NCBI GenBank assembly: GCA_017447165.1
Contig: JAFSOD010000004.1
Coordinates: forward strand, 305,267 to 369,266
Source of the DNA: Bacilli bacterium
GTDB lineage: Bacteria > Bacillota_I > Bacilli_A > RFN20 > CAG-826
Direction of reading: 5' to 3'
Length of the DNA: 64,000 nt
Position numbers and translations under genes: made by a program. Positions 7,218-17,700 of this stretch are shown in pieces; the stretch's first letter is position 1; the number at the start of each line of letters is the position of its first letter. Below the pieces are notes generated by a model. That model saw nothing but the letters and a program-made list of their open reading frames with translations, was not told where the DNA came from and did not search any database.

Positions 7218-8648
7218 ATGAAAATCTCTAAGGAAGAAAAATTAAAGAGAATTGCTTTAAACAAAAAAAGAGAGATCTATCATAAAGAGTTAATCCAAAA
7301 GCAGAATGAGAATATTGCTGCCTTACAGCCTTATGATGGTGACGCTTTTATTTCTCTACAAAACATTAACAAAATTTATCCAAATCATGTTCAAGCTGTA
7401 TATGATTTCAATTTAGACATTAAAGAAAAAGAATTTATTGTTTTTGTTGGACCATCCGGATGTGGCAAATCTACGACTTTAAGGATGATTGCAGGATTAG
7501 AAGACATTACGTATGGAAATCTTTTTATCAAAAAACAATTCGGAAATATTCTTCTTCCAAAAGAAAGAGATTGTGCAATGGTCTTCCAAAGTTATGCTTT
7601 ATATCCAAATATGACTGTTTATGACAATATGGCGTTTTCGTTAAGAACACGACATGTTGACAAACAAGAAATCAATAAAAGAGTTCTTGAGGCCGCTAAA
7701 ATACTTGAATTAACTGATTACTTAGGACGAAAACCAGCTCAATTATCGGGTGGGCAAAGGCAACGTGTCGCATTAGGTAGAGCAATAGTTAGAAATGCAC
7801 AAATATTTTTAATGGATGAACCATTATCTAATCTTGATGCTAAATTAAGAGTGCAGATGAGAAGCGAAATCGTTTCTTTACACAAAAAAATTGGAAGCAC
7901 CACTATTTATGTAACTCATGACCAAACCGAAGCTATGACAATGGCAGATCGAATTGTTGTTATGAAAGATGGATATATACAACAAATTGGTACTCCAAAA
8001 GAAATTTATAACAATCCAAGTAATGTCTTTGTGGCTACATTTATTGGCGCACCTGCCATGAATATCATCAAAGTTAAAGTTTCTAAAAATTTAATTACTC
8101 TTCCAAATGGTTTAGTTATTAAAGCCAATAAAGAACAAATGGAATTATTGAAAGATTCTTTACACGAAGAAATTAATTTATTGAATTCAGATATTGTACA
8201 ATTAGAAACTGATAACAAAAAAATATCTCTTCCTTTAGAAGAACAAACAGATAAAATCTATAAATCGCGTTCATTTAGAAAAAGAATTCCAGATATCATA
8301 AAAATCAATGGAGACAAGATTATTCAAGATAAAGAAAGAATAAAAGTGTTAGAAGGTTACCAATCTAATGGAGAATTTGAAGCTTTATTAGGTATTAGAC
8401 CAGAAGATATTGTCTCTAAAAAAGCAAGTCAAATTATTGAAAACGCTAGCGATCCATTCTCTTTATTAGTTAATCAAGCTGAATTGTTTGGAAACGAATA
8501 CTATATTTATTCTGAATTAGATGGGAAAAAGATCATTGCCAAAGTCAGTGCTAATGAAGAAGTTAATGTAAATGAAAACATGGAATTTTCCATTAACTTA
8601 AAGAACATCCACTTATTCGATAAAGATTCTGAGAAGAGATACTTCTAA
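7218..8648 (+). CDS. Sugar ABC transporter ATP-binding protein (MsmX/UgpC type)
   Basis: This cytosolic ATPase energises carbohydrate ABC importers. Visible motifs are Walker [10 protein letters not shown], the Q-loop region [16 protein letters not shown], the signature [14 protein letters not shown], Walker [15 protein letters not shown] and the switch [13 protein letters not shown], followed by a TOBE-like regulatory part with LGIRPEDI. At 476 residues it is about 100 longer than usual: there is a basic, coiled 45-residue N-terminal extension and a charged insertion of about 80 residues before LGIRPEDI. The importer at 18.8-22.1 kb has no ATPase gene, so this protein is the natural partner, as shared MsmX proteins are in Bacillus. 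Confidence 0.92.
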   Translation: MKISKEEKLKRIALNKKREIYHKELIQKQNENIAALQPYDGDAFISLQNINKIYPNHVQAVYDFNLDIKEKEFIVFVGPSGCGKSTTLRMIAGLEDITYGNLFIKKQFGNILLPKERDCAMVFQSYALYPNMTVYDNMAFSLRTRHVDKQEINKRVLEAAKILELTDYLGRKPAQLSGGQRQRVALGRAIVRNAQIFLMDEPLSNLDAKLRVQMRSEIVSLHKKIGSTTIYVTHDQTEAMTMADRIVVMKDGYIQQIGTPKEIYNNPSNVFVATFIGAPAMNIIKVKVSKNLITLPNGLVIKANKEQMELLKDSLHEEINLLNSDIVQLETDNKKISLPLEEQTDKIYKSRSFRKRIPDIIKINGDKIIQDKERIKVLEGYQSNGEFEALLGIRPEDIVSKKASQIIENASDPFSLLVNQAELFGNEYYIYSELDGKKIIAKVSANEEVNVNENMEFSINLKNIHLFDKDSEKRYF

Positions 8649-8663
8649 TAATCATTATTAAAC

Positions 8664-8686
8664 ACCATCCATTTGGATGGTTTTTT
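8664..8686 (+). terminator. Terminator of the ABC ATPase gene
   Basis: ACCATCC (8664-8670), loop ATTT, GGATGGT (8675-8681), then TTTTTT. Confidence 0.9.
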
Positions 8687-8722
8687 GATTCTAATTTGTA
8701 TTATTTTCTTTTAAGCCTATAC

Positions 8723-8746
8723 AAAAAGGCCACCACTAAGGTGACC
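8723..8746 (-). terminator. Terminator of the surface protein gene
   Basis: On the minus strand GGTCACC (8746-8740) pairs with GGTGGCC (8734-8728) around a 5-base loop, including one G-T pair, and is followed by TTTTT. Confidence 0.85.
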
Positions 8747-8768
8747 AGTTTTATTTATTTAATGTTAA

Positions 8769-10919
8769 TTATTTTTGCTTTCTCTTCTTAAAGACTATGA
8801 AGGTCGTGAATGCTAGAGCAGTAACAGCACCAATAGTGATTACAACAAACATTGTGTTATTATCCGAGAAGAAAAGTGTATTATTAAGTGATTGATATGG
8901 GATATGCATTGACTCAATTCTACCCATAAAGTCATAATCGGCACCATGTAAGAAGATGACTCTATCATATCTTTCTAACATTTCAACGATCTCAGCGTTT
9001 TCTCCATTATATGTAGATAGATATTCTTTTACATTATCGCTTAAATTATCAAATGCGGCTGCTTGTGCTTCCCATTTTGAAGTATTTAAACCATCTCCAG
9101 GATTTGTTCCACACACTTGTGCGTCATTGAATGTAGTAGCATAGTTAACTGCAACATTCTCGACTACTTCATCGACAAAACCTAAAATGATATATCTCAA
9201 ATCAACATAAATATGAGAATCTAAAACGCTAACAGTAACGCCTCTGACATCTTGTTCAGCAGTAAAACTTGCTTGAACACAATCTTCGTCAACATGGTTT
9301 GTTCCACCTGGCGCTAGGCAAGAACTTAAAATTTGATCTGTCCCTGTTTCTTTTAATGTAATGTTAAATGATGCATAACTTTGATAATTAATTCTATGGA
9401 ATTGGAATCTAACAAAAGATAAAACTTTTGTCTTGTCTGGCCAAGTAAGGTTTATAACAGAATTCTTTATAACAACATCATATTCAGATGTTCCTTCTCC
9501 ACCAGCCTTTCCTTTTTTTATTCCACTATTTTCATCAGCGCCTTGAACATCTAATAAAATTTGAGGTCTAGAAGTACTGTTATAATCAAATGTTTGTTTA
9601 GAATCCACGAGTCTACTGTGATATTCCAAGAATGAAGGTTCAGCAGAAGCATATTGTTCATCTGTTGGTTTATAATTTTTAACATTGTATAAAATTGTTC
9701 CGGCAGGAGCGTCTGCTATCGATTTTGTATATCTTCCGTATAATATCAAATTTTCTTCTACAGGTAGTTCTTCAAAATCAAAAACATTAGTTAACTCTTC
9801 GTCTGTACACCACCCATCAAAAGTATATACATATCTTGGATCTTCAGATGCTTTAGTTGGATCAATTGGTTTAGAGAAATATTCGCCTACTACAACAGTT
9901 TCAGGGTCAACAACAGTATCACCATTTGAAACATAATTTACAGTATAACTGCTTACTGCAATATCATTCCAATGTGCATATAAAGTTCCAGCTTCAGACA
10001 CTGTGTCGTTTTCAAAATCCCATTCATTTCCAGAAACAGGGTCATCAAACCAGCCAATAAATTCATATCTATGCCCATTGATTGGGGCTTTAACAGGAAC
10101 TGGTGGTTCGACTAAATAATCGCCAGGATTAACATTTTCTGATGAAGTAGCGGAACCATTTTGAGGATCAAAAGTGACTTTAATTGAACCCGCTTGTTCA
10201 TATCCGATGGACATTTGAGTTATGGTAACAGCTGCCCTTAGACTTTGATCGGCATTATTGCATTGGTGCACTCTTAAATATTTGACACCAGCAGGTAAAG
10301 ATAAATCAAACGATTTTGTGCTACTTGTATAAGTTAACTTATAAGTATCGGTTAAGTCTCCTGTCCATGATACTCCATCATCGCTTGTTTTATACCATAA
10401 ATTTTGGGCACTCGAACTATCTCTAGTTGTTATTTTTAAAGATTTAATAACTGTATTTGCGCTTCCTATAGGGGAGAATTCTACAAAGTTACCATAATCT
10501 CTCTCTGATCCATTATATTTGTTTCCGTAATTTAGGTATAAATAATATGTAGTACCACCGTTATTGTAGTTTCTAATTTGCACGCTTTTATATCCATCAT
10601 AAGGAGTTATTTGATAAATAGGACTTGGCGTATCATAGGTTGAATAAGTATCGTCATATAAATTAATAGCGGTACCTGCAGTACGGTTGCTTAATGCTAC
10701 ATCATTGCCTGAATTAGTAAAGTTTTTATAATAATTGCTATCAGCAGTAATTTCTGAATGACCATCCCAATCTAGTTTAAAATTTGTATGTAATTCAGAT
10801 AGTTCATCAGCCTTGACAACTTTTGTATCTTTGTTAAAAAGACTAGCTACTCCAATAGTAGCAACAGGCATAGCTAAAATAGCTAAAGCAATAGGAACTC
10901 GGATTTTAATGGATTTCAT
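8769..10919 (-). CDS. Secreted membrane-anchored protein with InlB-type repeats
   Basis: The 716-residue protein has an N-terminal signal (MKSIKIRVPIALAILAMPVA), two Listeria-Bacteroides/InlB B-type repeats at about residues 245-315 and 320-395 (each ending in a GW-x(n)-F/LY-x-HW/RY pattern), a beta-rich middle, and a C-terminal membrane helix followed by KKRKQK. There is no LPXTG, so it is held by the helix. The last 90 residues before the helix form an alpha-helical module that I have seen in other secreted proteins of gut Mollicutes relatives, with unknown function. A strong promoter with an overlapping LacI-type palindrome places it in the regulon of the adjacent glycan operon. It may bind glycan at the surface; no catalytic residues are seen. 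Confidence 0.75.
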   Translation of the reverse strand: MKSIKIRVPIALAILAMPVATIGVASLFNKDTKVVKADELSELHTNFKLDWDGHSEITADSNYYKNFTNSGNDVALSNRTAGTAINLYDDTYSTYDTPSPIYQITPYDGYKSVQIRNYNNGGTTYYLYLNYGNKYNGSERDYGNFVEFSPIGSANTVIKSLKITTRDSSSAQNLWYKTSDDGVSWTGDLTDTYKLTYTSSTKSFDLSLPAGVKYLRVHQCNNADQSLRAAVTITQMSIGYEQAGSIKVTFDPQNGSATSSENVNPGDYLVEPPVPVKAPINGHRYEFIGWFDDPVSGNEWDFENDTVSEAGTLYAHWNDIAVSSYTVNYVSNGDTVVDPETVVVGEYFSKPIDPTKASEDPRYVYTFDGWCTDEELTNVFDFEELPVEENLILYGRYTKSIADAPAGTILYNVKNYKPTDEQYASAEPSFLEYHSRLVDSKQTFDYNSTSRPQILLDVQGADENSGIKKGKAGGEGTSEYDVVIKNSVINLTWPDKTKVLSFVRFQFHRINYQSYASFNITLKETGTDQILSSCLAPGGTNHVDEDCVQASFTAEQDVRGVTVSVLDSHIYVDLRYIILGFVDEVVENVAVNYATTFNDAQVCGTNPGDGLNTSKWEAQAAAFDNLSDNVKEYLSTYNGENAEIVEMLERYDRVIFLHGADYDFMGRIESMHIPYQSLNNTLFFSDNNTMFVVITIGAVTALAFTTFIVFKKRKQK

Positions 10920-10948
10920 AAAAGTCTCCTTCTTTTAATTTTGTAAGT

Positions 10949-10964
10949 GGGTAAGCGCTTACCC
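10949..10964. promoter_or_regulatory. LacI-family operator (perfect 16-bp palindrome)
   Basis: GGGTAAGCGCTTACCC is fully symmetric. It starts about 7 bases downstream of the predicted transcription start of the surface protein gene, where a bound repressor blocks RNA polymerase. The same core occurs at 27896-27909 upstream of the glycan operon. Confidence 0.85.
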
Positions 10965-10977
10965 TATTTTCACAATT

Positions 10978-11006
10978 ATTATAATTCTTTGATAAATACT
11001 TGTCAA
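10978..11006 (-). promoter_or_regulatory. Consensus sigma-70 promoter of the surface protein gene
   Basis: On the minus strand TTGACA (11001-11006), 17 bases, TATAAT (10978-10983): a perfect match to both consensus boxes. Strong intrinsic activity implies that repression through the adjacent palindrome matters. Confidence 0.88.
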
Positions 11007-11019
11007 AAGAATAACTATG

Positions 11020-13647
11020 TTATTTATATTTTTCTAATAACGCTAATAAGAGCCAAGTCGAAGTGCCGCTGAGGATAGGACCAATATGTTCTTCAGTCAA
11101 AGAATTTACATATTGAGTGCAGAATCTTGGGTTACCTTTAAACTTATGAGGATTATTTAATACATTAAATGGATAAACGATATTAAGCATATATTCTGCA
11201 TCATCTTCTAATTGTTTTTTAAGTGATGGATCCTTAACTTTTTTACTAGCTTTTAGGCACGCGACTACAAACATCATAGTGGCGTGTTTAAAGACTCCAC
11301 CATTTTCTCGATCACCTAAGAAATATTGTTCAGTCGCTGCTTCTTTAGATCCACATAACTTTAAATTATGAGGCGTACAAAGTTTATATCCGGCTTTTGT
11401 TTTTAAATATTTATCCACTAGAGGAAGCATAGACTTTATTTCTTCTTCACTCGCTACTTCACTCAAAATAGACCATGAGAAAGAATTTAAATATAAGGAA
11501 CCATTAAAGTCATCTAGTAAAGATAATTCGTCATTAGGGGTTCCGACATATTTGTATTTAGAGTCACTTCTATTAATTAAAACTCTCGCGTAATATCCAT
11601 CAACGTAAGCGTTTTCTTTTAATGATTTCTCTAATCTAACTTTTAAGAAATTAAGTTTATCTAAATATTCTTTGTCTTCTCTATGTTTAGCAAAACTAAT
11701 CATATGCTTAATCGCGATATCAAGTAAGAAACCATTCATTACTGATTCTGATAAATCGCTTTCAAATCTACTTCCATAAGGAAGTTTATTCTTTTTGATA
11801 TAACTCAAATATAATTTCTCTTTAGTTGGCCCATCTAAACAATCATCATCAATTTTTAAACAATCATTCCAGTCTGCTTTATCTAATAGAGGAATAAAGT
11901 GTTTACCAACTGATATCTCTCCTGAATAAGTGATAATCGCTTTTAATGTTTCATATAAGGTTCTTTTATTTCTACTTCCCGCAACCGCAAATTTCTTATT
12001 TAAGAATTCATAGTCTTTAGTTAAATCAATATATCGAGATATCGCCTCTACTAGCCAAAGTTGGTCATCACTACACATCCCTGGTTCTTTTCCTATAAAG
12101 AAGAAGTTATGATTCGCGTAACCCATCTTATAAACATTACTAATCCATTTTTCTAACATCTTTTTTACTAAAGAAGCTTGTCCATTATGGATGAAGTAAT
12201 ACATCGAGGCATAGATATCTTGAATTTCTCTAAAGCCTATCTCACGATATCCCTTTTGAGTTTGAGCAAAAGCTCTAGAAACATAGGTTTGATATAAAAC
12301 TTGGAATGGAAGATTATGATTGACGTAATTATTAAATTGTTTAGAATCTGTGTTGACTTTAAAGAATGATGAGTATTTTTCAAAGTTATCAATTATTTCT
12401 TTGAGCTCTTTATTATGATTATCTTCCTTAATTAAATCGATAGATTTGATAAGGTCGTGCTTACTATCTACTAAGCCAGTAGAAGTTAATAATGTGATAG
12501 TTTTATTAGCAGGAACTGTAATATGTTTCTTAACAGCAAAGAAAGATGGTCCTTTATATTTATATTCATTTCCTAAAGAAGATAGGTGTTCAGGATGATC
12601 AATTGAACCACTACCAATAAAATTTGATACATCATATGAGAATTCATCGAAATCTTTCAAATAGAAAAATCTTTTATATTCTTTTGCGTACTCAGGATAA
12701 TAATTTGGAGAAATGGCCACCATCTTGTTATCCTTATAAATGATGTTAGTTTCGTTAATAACACTTTGATAAATAACATCCACCATCTGGCAGCCTGGGT
12801 TCGCGCTACCAAACATTCCTGTAAAAACAATATCTAAATCTCTATCGGCTGTACTTTTGTTAGTAATCTCCACTACTTGTCTTTCTAAAGCGATTGGCTC
12901 TTCTTCTTTATGTTGTCTTTTTAAGTAAATAATGCGCTTAATTTTTAAATTATCTAAAGTTTCATATTCAATCTCAGTTCTATTAACTTTATGTGTACAA
13001 ATTGCCTTTCTAACATTTTCTTGAACATTATGTGAGTAAAAAATTTGTTTATTGTTTTCTAATAAATAAAACTGCCTATTAAATGGATTACCATTTTCAC
13101 TAGGGTCCATATCCCATCTAGTCGCAAGAACTTGTTGACTAGCGGGTCCTCTAAAAGAACCACCTCCATACATATCAACAACTCCCTTAGGGGTGGTTAA
13201 TAACGGCTCACTTAATTTGCTTCTATCTCCTAAAAGTAAATTGACCGCATAATGTGGCCCGATAAAACTACTTTTCAAATCATAGACATGCTCACCAAAT
13301 TCATTTAAATATCCACCATAATTTGAAAACTTATCCAATACTTCCTTAATATCTTTTTTAAAATAAGCTTGCTCTTGATTGTTCATTAAGATTTTTTCAT
13401 TCTTTACATCAATTAATACGAAAGAATCATCTTTCAAAGATTTTAGATACATAGAAAATTCTTTCTTACTAATTAATTCTTGCAAAACTGGAAGTTCTTT
13501 TTCTAATCCTGTAATGGCTAAAACAATGTTTTTGTTTGGATAAACATTTATCACATCATTAAAAGTGATATTAGGATATCTCTTTGTTAATTCTTTTAAT
13601 TCAAAATGTTGGTTTTTTCTCGTAGTGACAGACTCATAATTCGACAT
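11020..13647 (-). CDS. GH94 family glycoside phosphorylase (laminaribiose/cellodextrin phosphorylase-like)
   Basis: This cytosolic enzyme of 875 residues has no signal peptide. GH94 enzymes cleave beta-glucosides with inorganic phosphate to give alpha-glucose 1-phosphate. It has the catalytic motif DKADWNDCLKI, a GGGSFRGPASQQV segment and the C-terminal GPILSGTSTWLLLALL. I chose the ATG at 13647, with AAGGTGA 7 bases upstream, over an in-frame GTG three codons earlier. It overlaps the end of the preceding gene by 14 bases, so it is translationally coupled. It is about 85 residues longer than its neighbour, nearer in size to laminaribiose phosphorylases such as the one described from Acholeplasma laidlawii; the substrate is inferred only. 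It is the last gene of the long operon. Confidence 0.82.
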   Translation of the reverse strand: MSNYESVTTRKNQHFELKELTKRYPNITFNDVINVYPNKNIVLAITGLEKELPVLQELISKKEFSMYLKSLKDDSFVLIDVKNEKILMNNQEQAYFKKDIKEVLDKFSNYGGYLNEFGEHVYDLKSSFIGPHYAVNLLLGDRSKLSEPLLTTPKGVVDMYGGGSFRGPASQQVLATRWDMDPSENGNPFNRQFYLLENNKQIFYSHNVQENVRKAICTHKVNRTEIEYETLDNLKIKRIIYLKRQHKEEEPIALERQVVEITNKSTADRDLDIVFTGMFGSANPGCQMVDVIYQSVINETNIIYKDNKMVAISPNYYPEYAKEYKRFFYLKDFDEFSYDVSNFIGSGSIDHPEHLSSLGNEYKYKGPSFFAVKKHITVPANKTITLLTSTGLVDSKHDLIKSIDLIKEDNHNKELKEIIDNFEKYSSFFKVNTDSKQFNNYVNHNLPFQVLYQTYVSRAFAQTQKGYREIGFREIQDIYASMYYFIHNGQASLVKKMLEKWISNVYKMGYANHNFFFIGKEPGMCSDDQLWLVEAISRYIDLTKDYEFLNKKFAVAGSRNKRTLYETLKAIITYSGEISVGKHFIPLLDKADWNDCLKIDDDCLDGPTKEKLYLSYIKKNKLPYGSRFESDLSESVMNGFLLDIAIKHMISFAKHREDKEYLDKLNFLKVRLEKSLKENAYVDGYYARVLINRSDSKYKYVGTPNDELSLLDDFNGSLYLNSFSWSILSEVASEEEIKSMLPLVDKYLKTKAGYKLCTPHNLKLCGSKEAATEQYFLGDRENGGVFKHATMMFVVACLKASKKVKDPSLKKQLEDDAEYMLNIVYPFNVLNNPHKFKGNPRFCTQYVNSLTEEHIGPILSGTSTWLLLALLEKYK

Positions 13648-16009
13648 ATATATCACCTTCGCTTTTACTTAACTGTTCATTGCTAATTAAAATTGATTTA
13701 TTTGTTACTCCATTTGTTTTTATATAAATAGTCTTACCTCTATATATTCTTTTAATTGTTACATCCATATTTAATTTAGGTTCAATTAATAAGCCATTAA
13801 GAGTTGGTCTAACCCCTAACAAATACATAGATACCGCCACGAATGCCCAAGCAGCAGTGCCTGTTAGCCATGAATTCTTCGCTTCACCAAAATTAGGAGC
13901 CTCAACGCCAGCAATCATTTGTGAATAAACATACGGCTCTGTACGATGAATATTAGAAATATCTTCAATATAAGCAGGAGTTATTTCCTTATAATATTCA
14001 AAAGCTTGTTGCCCATTATTGTTTAAACATTCGGCAATTATCACCCAAGGATTGTTATGGCAAAAAATCCCGCCATTTTCTTTGTAGCCAACTGGATAAG
14101 ATGATATTTCTCCTAATTCAATATGATAAGTCGTATAGCATGGTGATAATAGACAAATACCGTACTTAGTGTTTAATTTATCGTGCGTTGTTTTTAAGGC
14201 TTTAGATGCCATATCATTATCTAAACCTAAACCAGCCATTACACACATACCTTGAGGTTCGATATAGATTTGGCCTTCTTTATTTTCATATGATCCTACT
14301 TTATGACCAAAAGCATCATATGCTCTTAAGAAGTGATCAGTGTCATAGCCATATTTATAAATTGCGGCTTTCACTAGTTCAACTTCATTTAAAACATGCG
14401 AATTATCTTTATTCACTAGTTCTAATAGTTCTGCATATTCTTTGCCATATTTAACAAGCATCGCCCCAATAAAGACACTTTCTGCTACTCCAGTATCTTT
14501 TCCTTGGAAACATTGAAATGACTCTCCAGGATTAGAAGAGAAACAATTTAAATTTAAGCAATCGTTCCAATCAGCATGGCCAATTAAAGGTAAGCCATGT
14601 GGCCCCTTATGAGTAACGATATAGTTAAAAGCTTTTGATAAATGTTCTAATATTGTGCCTTTATCAGTGTCACTATTGTTATATGGAACAATTTCATCTA
14701 ATAGATTTTTATCTCCCGTTTCACTAATATATGCATAAGTTGCTGCGATTAGCCAAAGAGGATCATCGTTAAATCCTCCTCCGATATCAGCGTTACCTTT
14801 TTTATCTAACGGCTGATATTGATGCCAAGTAGAGCCATCATTCATCATAATAGAAGCAATATCAATAATTCTTTCTTTCGCAAGTTTAGGTAAAAGATGG
14901 ACAAATCCTAATAAATCTTGGCATGAATCTCTAAAGCCCATGCCTCGGCCTATACCAGATTCATAATAAGAAGCACTTCTAGATAGATAATAAGTCATCA
15001 TACATTGATATTGATGCCAAATATTAACTTCGGTATTTAGTTTTTCATCTTCACTATCAATGTGATATGTATTTAATAAATTATCCCAGTGCTTAGCTAA
15101 ATCATTAAATGCCTGTTCGACTTGTTCATCCCTAGAATATTTTTCAATTAACTTTATAGCATTCTTTTTGTTAATAATCCCAGGGGATTCAAATTTGTCA
15201 TCATCTTCATTTTCAACATATCCAAGTAGATATATAAAAGACTTAGATTCATGTGGTTTTAAAATGACTTTAATTTGAAAAAAACCTATAGGAGACCAGC
15301 CAGACGCAATTTTATTTGATAATTTTTTATTTTTAATTTCTTGAGGTAATTGATAATCACCGTATAGGCCGATAAATGAATCTCTATCGGTTTGAAATGA
15401 ATCCACTTTATGATTAACACAATAAAACGAATAATGATTTCTTCTCTCTTTGTATTCGGTTTTATGATAAATAACGCTTGGACATACTTCAACTTCACCA
15501 GTTGAAAAATTCCTCTGGAAATTAGTCATATCATCAAGAGCGTTCCATAAACAAAATTCCACACCTGAATATAGCAATATTTCTTTTGGTGAATCACTAT
15601 TATTGGTAAGCACTAATTTATTTATTTCCACATTGTCTTTTAATGGAATAAAACAAGTTAACTCCATCTCTAAATCATTTTTAGAAGATATAAAGCGCGT
15701 ATAATTTAATCCAACATGACATTCATAACTGTCTAATTCAGTTTTACTAGGATAAAAAGAAGGGGAAAAAATCTCTTTCCCATCATCGATATAGAACATT
15801 CTTCCATTGTTATCTCTATTAGGAGTGTTATAAGTGAAACGAGTTATTCTTCTTAACTTTGAATCTTTATAATAACTATATCCACCACCATAATTTGAAA
15901 TAAGAGAAAACATCTCCCCGTTAGTTAAATAATTAATCCATGGTAGAGGAGTGTTATAAGTTGTTATAACATATTCTTTTTTCTTATTATCAAAATAACC
16001 ATATTTCAT
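13634..16009 (-). CDS. GH94 cellobiose phosphorylase
   Basis: The protein converts cellobiose and phosphate to glucose 1-phosphate and glucose in the cytosol. The N-terminus (MKYGYFDNKKKEYVITTYNT, then PWINYL and GGGYSYYKDSKLRRITRF) is the standard cellobiose phosphorylase start, and 791 residues is close to the family length. GIGRGMGFRDSCQDLLGFVH and the catalytic GHADWNDCLNL are present, as is the late ENGGIFCHNNPWVI segment. The gene ends on TGA inside the ribosome-binding region of the following GH94 gene. With that gene it gives the operon two phosphorylases, suggesting that more than one kind of beta-glucosidic disaccharide is processed. Confidence 0.9.
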   Translation of the reverse strand: MKYGYFDNKKKEYVITTYNTPLPWINYLTNGEMFSLISNYGGGYSYYKDSKLRRITRFTYNTPNRDNNGRMFYIDDGKEIFSPSFYPSKTELDSYECHVGLNYTRFISSKNDLEMELTCFIPLKDNVEINKLVLTNNSDSPKEILLYSGVEFCLWNALDDMTNFQRNFSTGEVEVCPSVIYHKTEYKERRNHYSFYCVNHKVDSFQTDRDSFIGLYGDYQLPQEIKNKKLSNKIASGWSPIGFFQIKVILKPHESKSFIYLLGYVENEDDDKFESPGIINKKNAIKLIEKYSRDEQVEQAFNDLAKHWDNLLNTYHIDSEDEKLNTEVNIWHQYQCMMTYYLSRSASYYESGIGRGMGFRDSCQDLLGFVHLLPKLAKERIIDIASIMMNDGSTWHQYQPLDKKGNADIGGGFNDDPLWLIAATYAYISETGDKNLLDEIVPYNNSDTDKGTILEHLSKAFNYIVTHKGPHGLPLIGHADWNDCLNLNCFSSNPGESFQCFQGKDTGVAESVFIGAMLVKYGKEYAELLELVNKDNSHVLNEVELVKAAIYKYGYDTDHFLRAYDAFGHKVGSYENKEGQIYIEPQGMCVMAGLGLDNDMASKALKTTHDKLNTKYGICLLSPCYTTYHIELGEISSYPVGYKENGGIFCHNNPWVIIAECLNNNGQQAFEYYKEITPAYIEDISNIHRTEPYVYSQMIAGVEAPNFGEAKNSWLTGTAAWAFVAVSMYLLGVRPTLNGLLIEPKLNMDVTIKRIYRGKTIYIKTNGVTNKSILISNEQLSKSEGDIYVEL

Positions 16010-16012
16010 AAG

Positions 16013-17698
16013 TTATGCCTCAGGAAGATATTTTTCGACTGAAAGAACATCAATATCGCCAGTTCTTGACATCACAAAACCTTCTCGTTCTGCTATTTCT
16101 TCATCACTCCAGCAGTTATCCATTAAGAATTGAATAACTTCAATTTTATCAGTTTCTAACGCTCCTTCATAATCTACAAAGACATCAATTTCAAAACTAG
16201 AGTGAGCGTCAATGAAATAATTTTTGCCATCCGTATAATAACCATCAGCATTTTTCTCGCCATAACTCCATAGTGGGAAGAAATTATTGTTTTTAGCGTC
16301 ACTACGGTTGCCATCAATTATTCCTGCATGTACTCCTACTTTAACTTCATGATCACTATTGTTCATTAAAGTAATTCTATAATGATATTCTTGTTTACTA
16401 TTAAGCACCAATCGTTCAACTCGTGGCCAATATGTTTGAGCAGGCATATTTGTGAATGCAATATTCTTTTCAACGCCCTCTTTATCACTTAAAACATATT
16501 GATATTGACCGGCTCCTTGAGAATATAAATCAATTTCTTCTCCGCTATTAGAGAATCCCAATGATTTAAAGGACATATCTCCATCAGGATTAAATTGATA
16601 TTCTTTTATATAACCAGGGTCACTTTCAATCATCATTGAAAAATAGTAACCATCTTTATGCAAATCACCAATATAAATCAAAGCACTAGAAAATGGGATA
16701 TCAATAGTAACATAACCATCAGGTCCAACGTGACTATCATAATCATCTTTTGCGACATAATGATGCATGACATATTCTTGATAAATGTTATAGTCATATC
16801 CTTCTTCGGTTTTCCCTTCTCCGATTTTATCTCCTACTAATTTAAAGGTAATCGCAGAGATTGTTTTTCTATTTAATATGTCGACATTATCCTTGAAGAT
16901 AAATCTAAAGGAATCGTATTCACCATTAGTCAACCTAGCTTCTTCTTCCTCGCTTAATAGATGTTGAATATTGGCCCATTGTTCGGCCTTAACATATTTT
17001 AATCCAGTTTCATCTATTCCTAATGGGAAGATGTTATAGTTGGTCCAAGGGAATGTTTCCCAGCCATTAACAATAATGCTATCTCCACCACTATCAACTT
17101 TTTCATTAGACCAAATAGCCCCTTCTGGCAAAGTGGACGAGAACCATACTTTGTCAAAATAAAAATCACCAGCGGAGGCTTGCCCAATTTCTGGATAAAT
17201 CGCAACATCACATAACAAATCAAGCATTGTAATATATGATTTTTTAACTTTTAAAGAATAAACCTTATATTCACTGTCAATTGAAATATAAGCATCTGTA
17301 CCAAATACATTGCTATGAAAATCATCTTCGTTATTCCAAAATGCTCTTATAGAAATTGGTTGTCCTAAATTACCTTTAGCACGGATATTTAAATATGAAA
17401 AATCTGAAAATCTTCCAATTACAGTAGTATGGATATTCGCATAACTTGTAGCACTTGATTTATTGTAAGTGACATGATATTCGTCATCGTTAATGTCTAC
17501 GCTAATCACTCCGCCAGCATCACTAGGATAAAAGTTTTGTAAATAAAAATCTTTTTTATCGCCTTTATAGGTATTATCAACAGTTAATCCATCGACATAT
17601 CTATCAGCGTAAGGATCATAGACTTTACCTGGAACTTCTCCACAGCCTACTAATAATAACGAGGCTAAAGTTAATAATAAAAATCTTCTTTTTTTCAT
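16013..17698 (-). CDS. Secreted lipoprotein with carbohydrate-binding-like domains
   Basis: The 561-residue protein starts with a lipoprotein signal, MKKRRFLLLTLASLLLVGC, with Cys19 as the lipid site. The first 190 residues form a jelly-roll-like pattern (STTVIGRFSDFSYLNIRAKG-like and FDKVWFSS end) reminiscent of carbohydrate-binding modules; later parts are beta-rich, with no glycosidase catalytic motif that I can identify. The gene lies 2 bases from the GH10 xylanase gene and 3 bases from the cellobiose phosphorylase gene, inside the operon. Its likely job is to hold polysaccharide at the cell surface for the xylanase and importer. Family not recognised with certainty. Confidence 0.65.
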   Translation of the reverse strand: MKKRRFLLLTLASLLLVGCGEVPGKVYDPYADRYVDGLTVDNTYKGDKKDFYLQNFYPSDAGGVISVDINDDEYHVTYNKSSATSYANIHTTVIGRFSDFSYLNIRAKGNLGQPISIRAFWNNEDDFHSNVFGTDAYISIDSEYKVYSLKVKKSYITMLDLLCDVAIYPEIGQASAGDFYFDKVWFSSTLPEGAIWSNEKVDSGGDSIIVNGWETFPWTNYNIFPLGIDETGLKYVKAEQWANIQHLLSEEEEARLTNGEYDSFRFIFKDNVDILNRKTISAITFKLVGDKIGEGKTEEGYDYNIYQEYVMHHYVAKDDYDSHVGPDGYVTIDIPFSSALIYIGDLHKDGYYFSMMIESDPGYIKEYQFNPDGDMSFKSLGFSNSGEEIDLYSQGAGQYQYVLSDKEGVEKNIAFTNMPAQTYWPRVERLVLNSKQEYHYRITLMNNSDHEVKVGVHAGIIDGNRSDAKNNNFFPLWSYGEKNADGYYTDGKNYFIDAHSSFEIDVFVDYEGALETDKIEVIQFLMDNCWSDEEIAEREGFVMSRTGDIDVLSVEKYLPEA

Positions 17699-17700
17699 AA

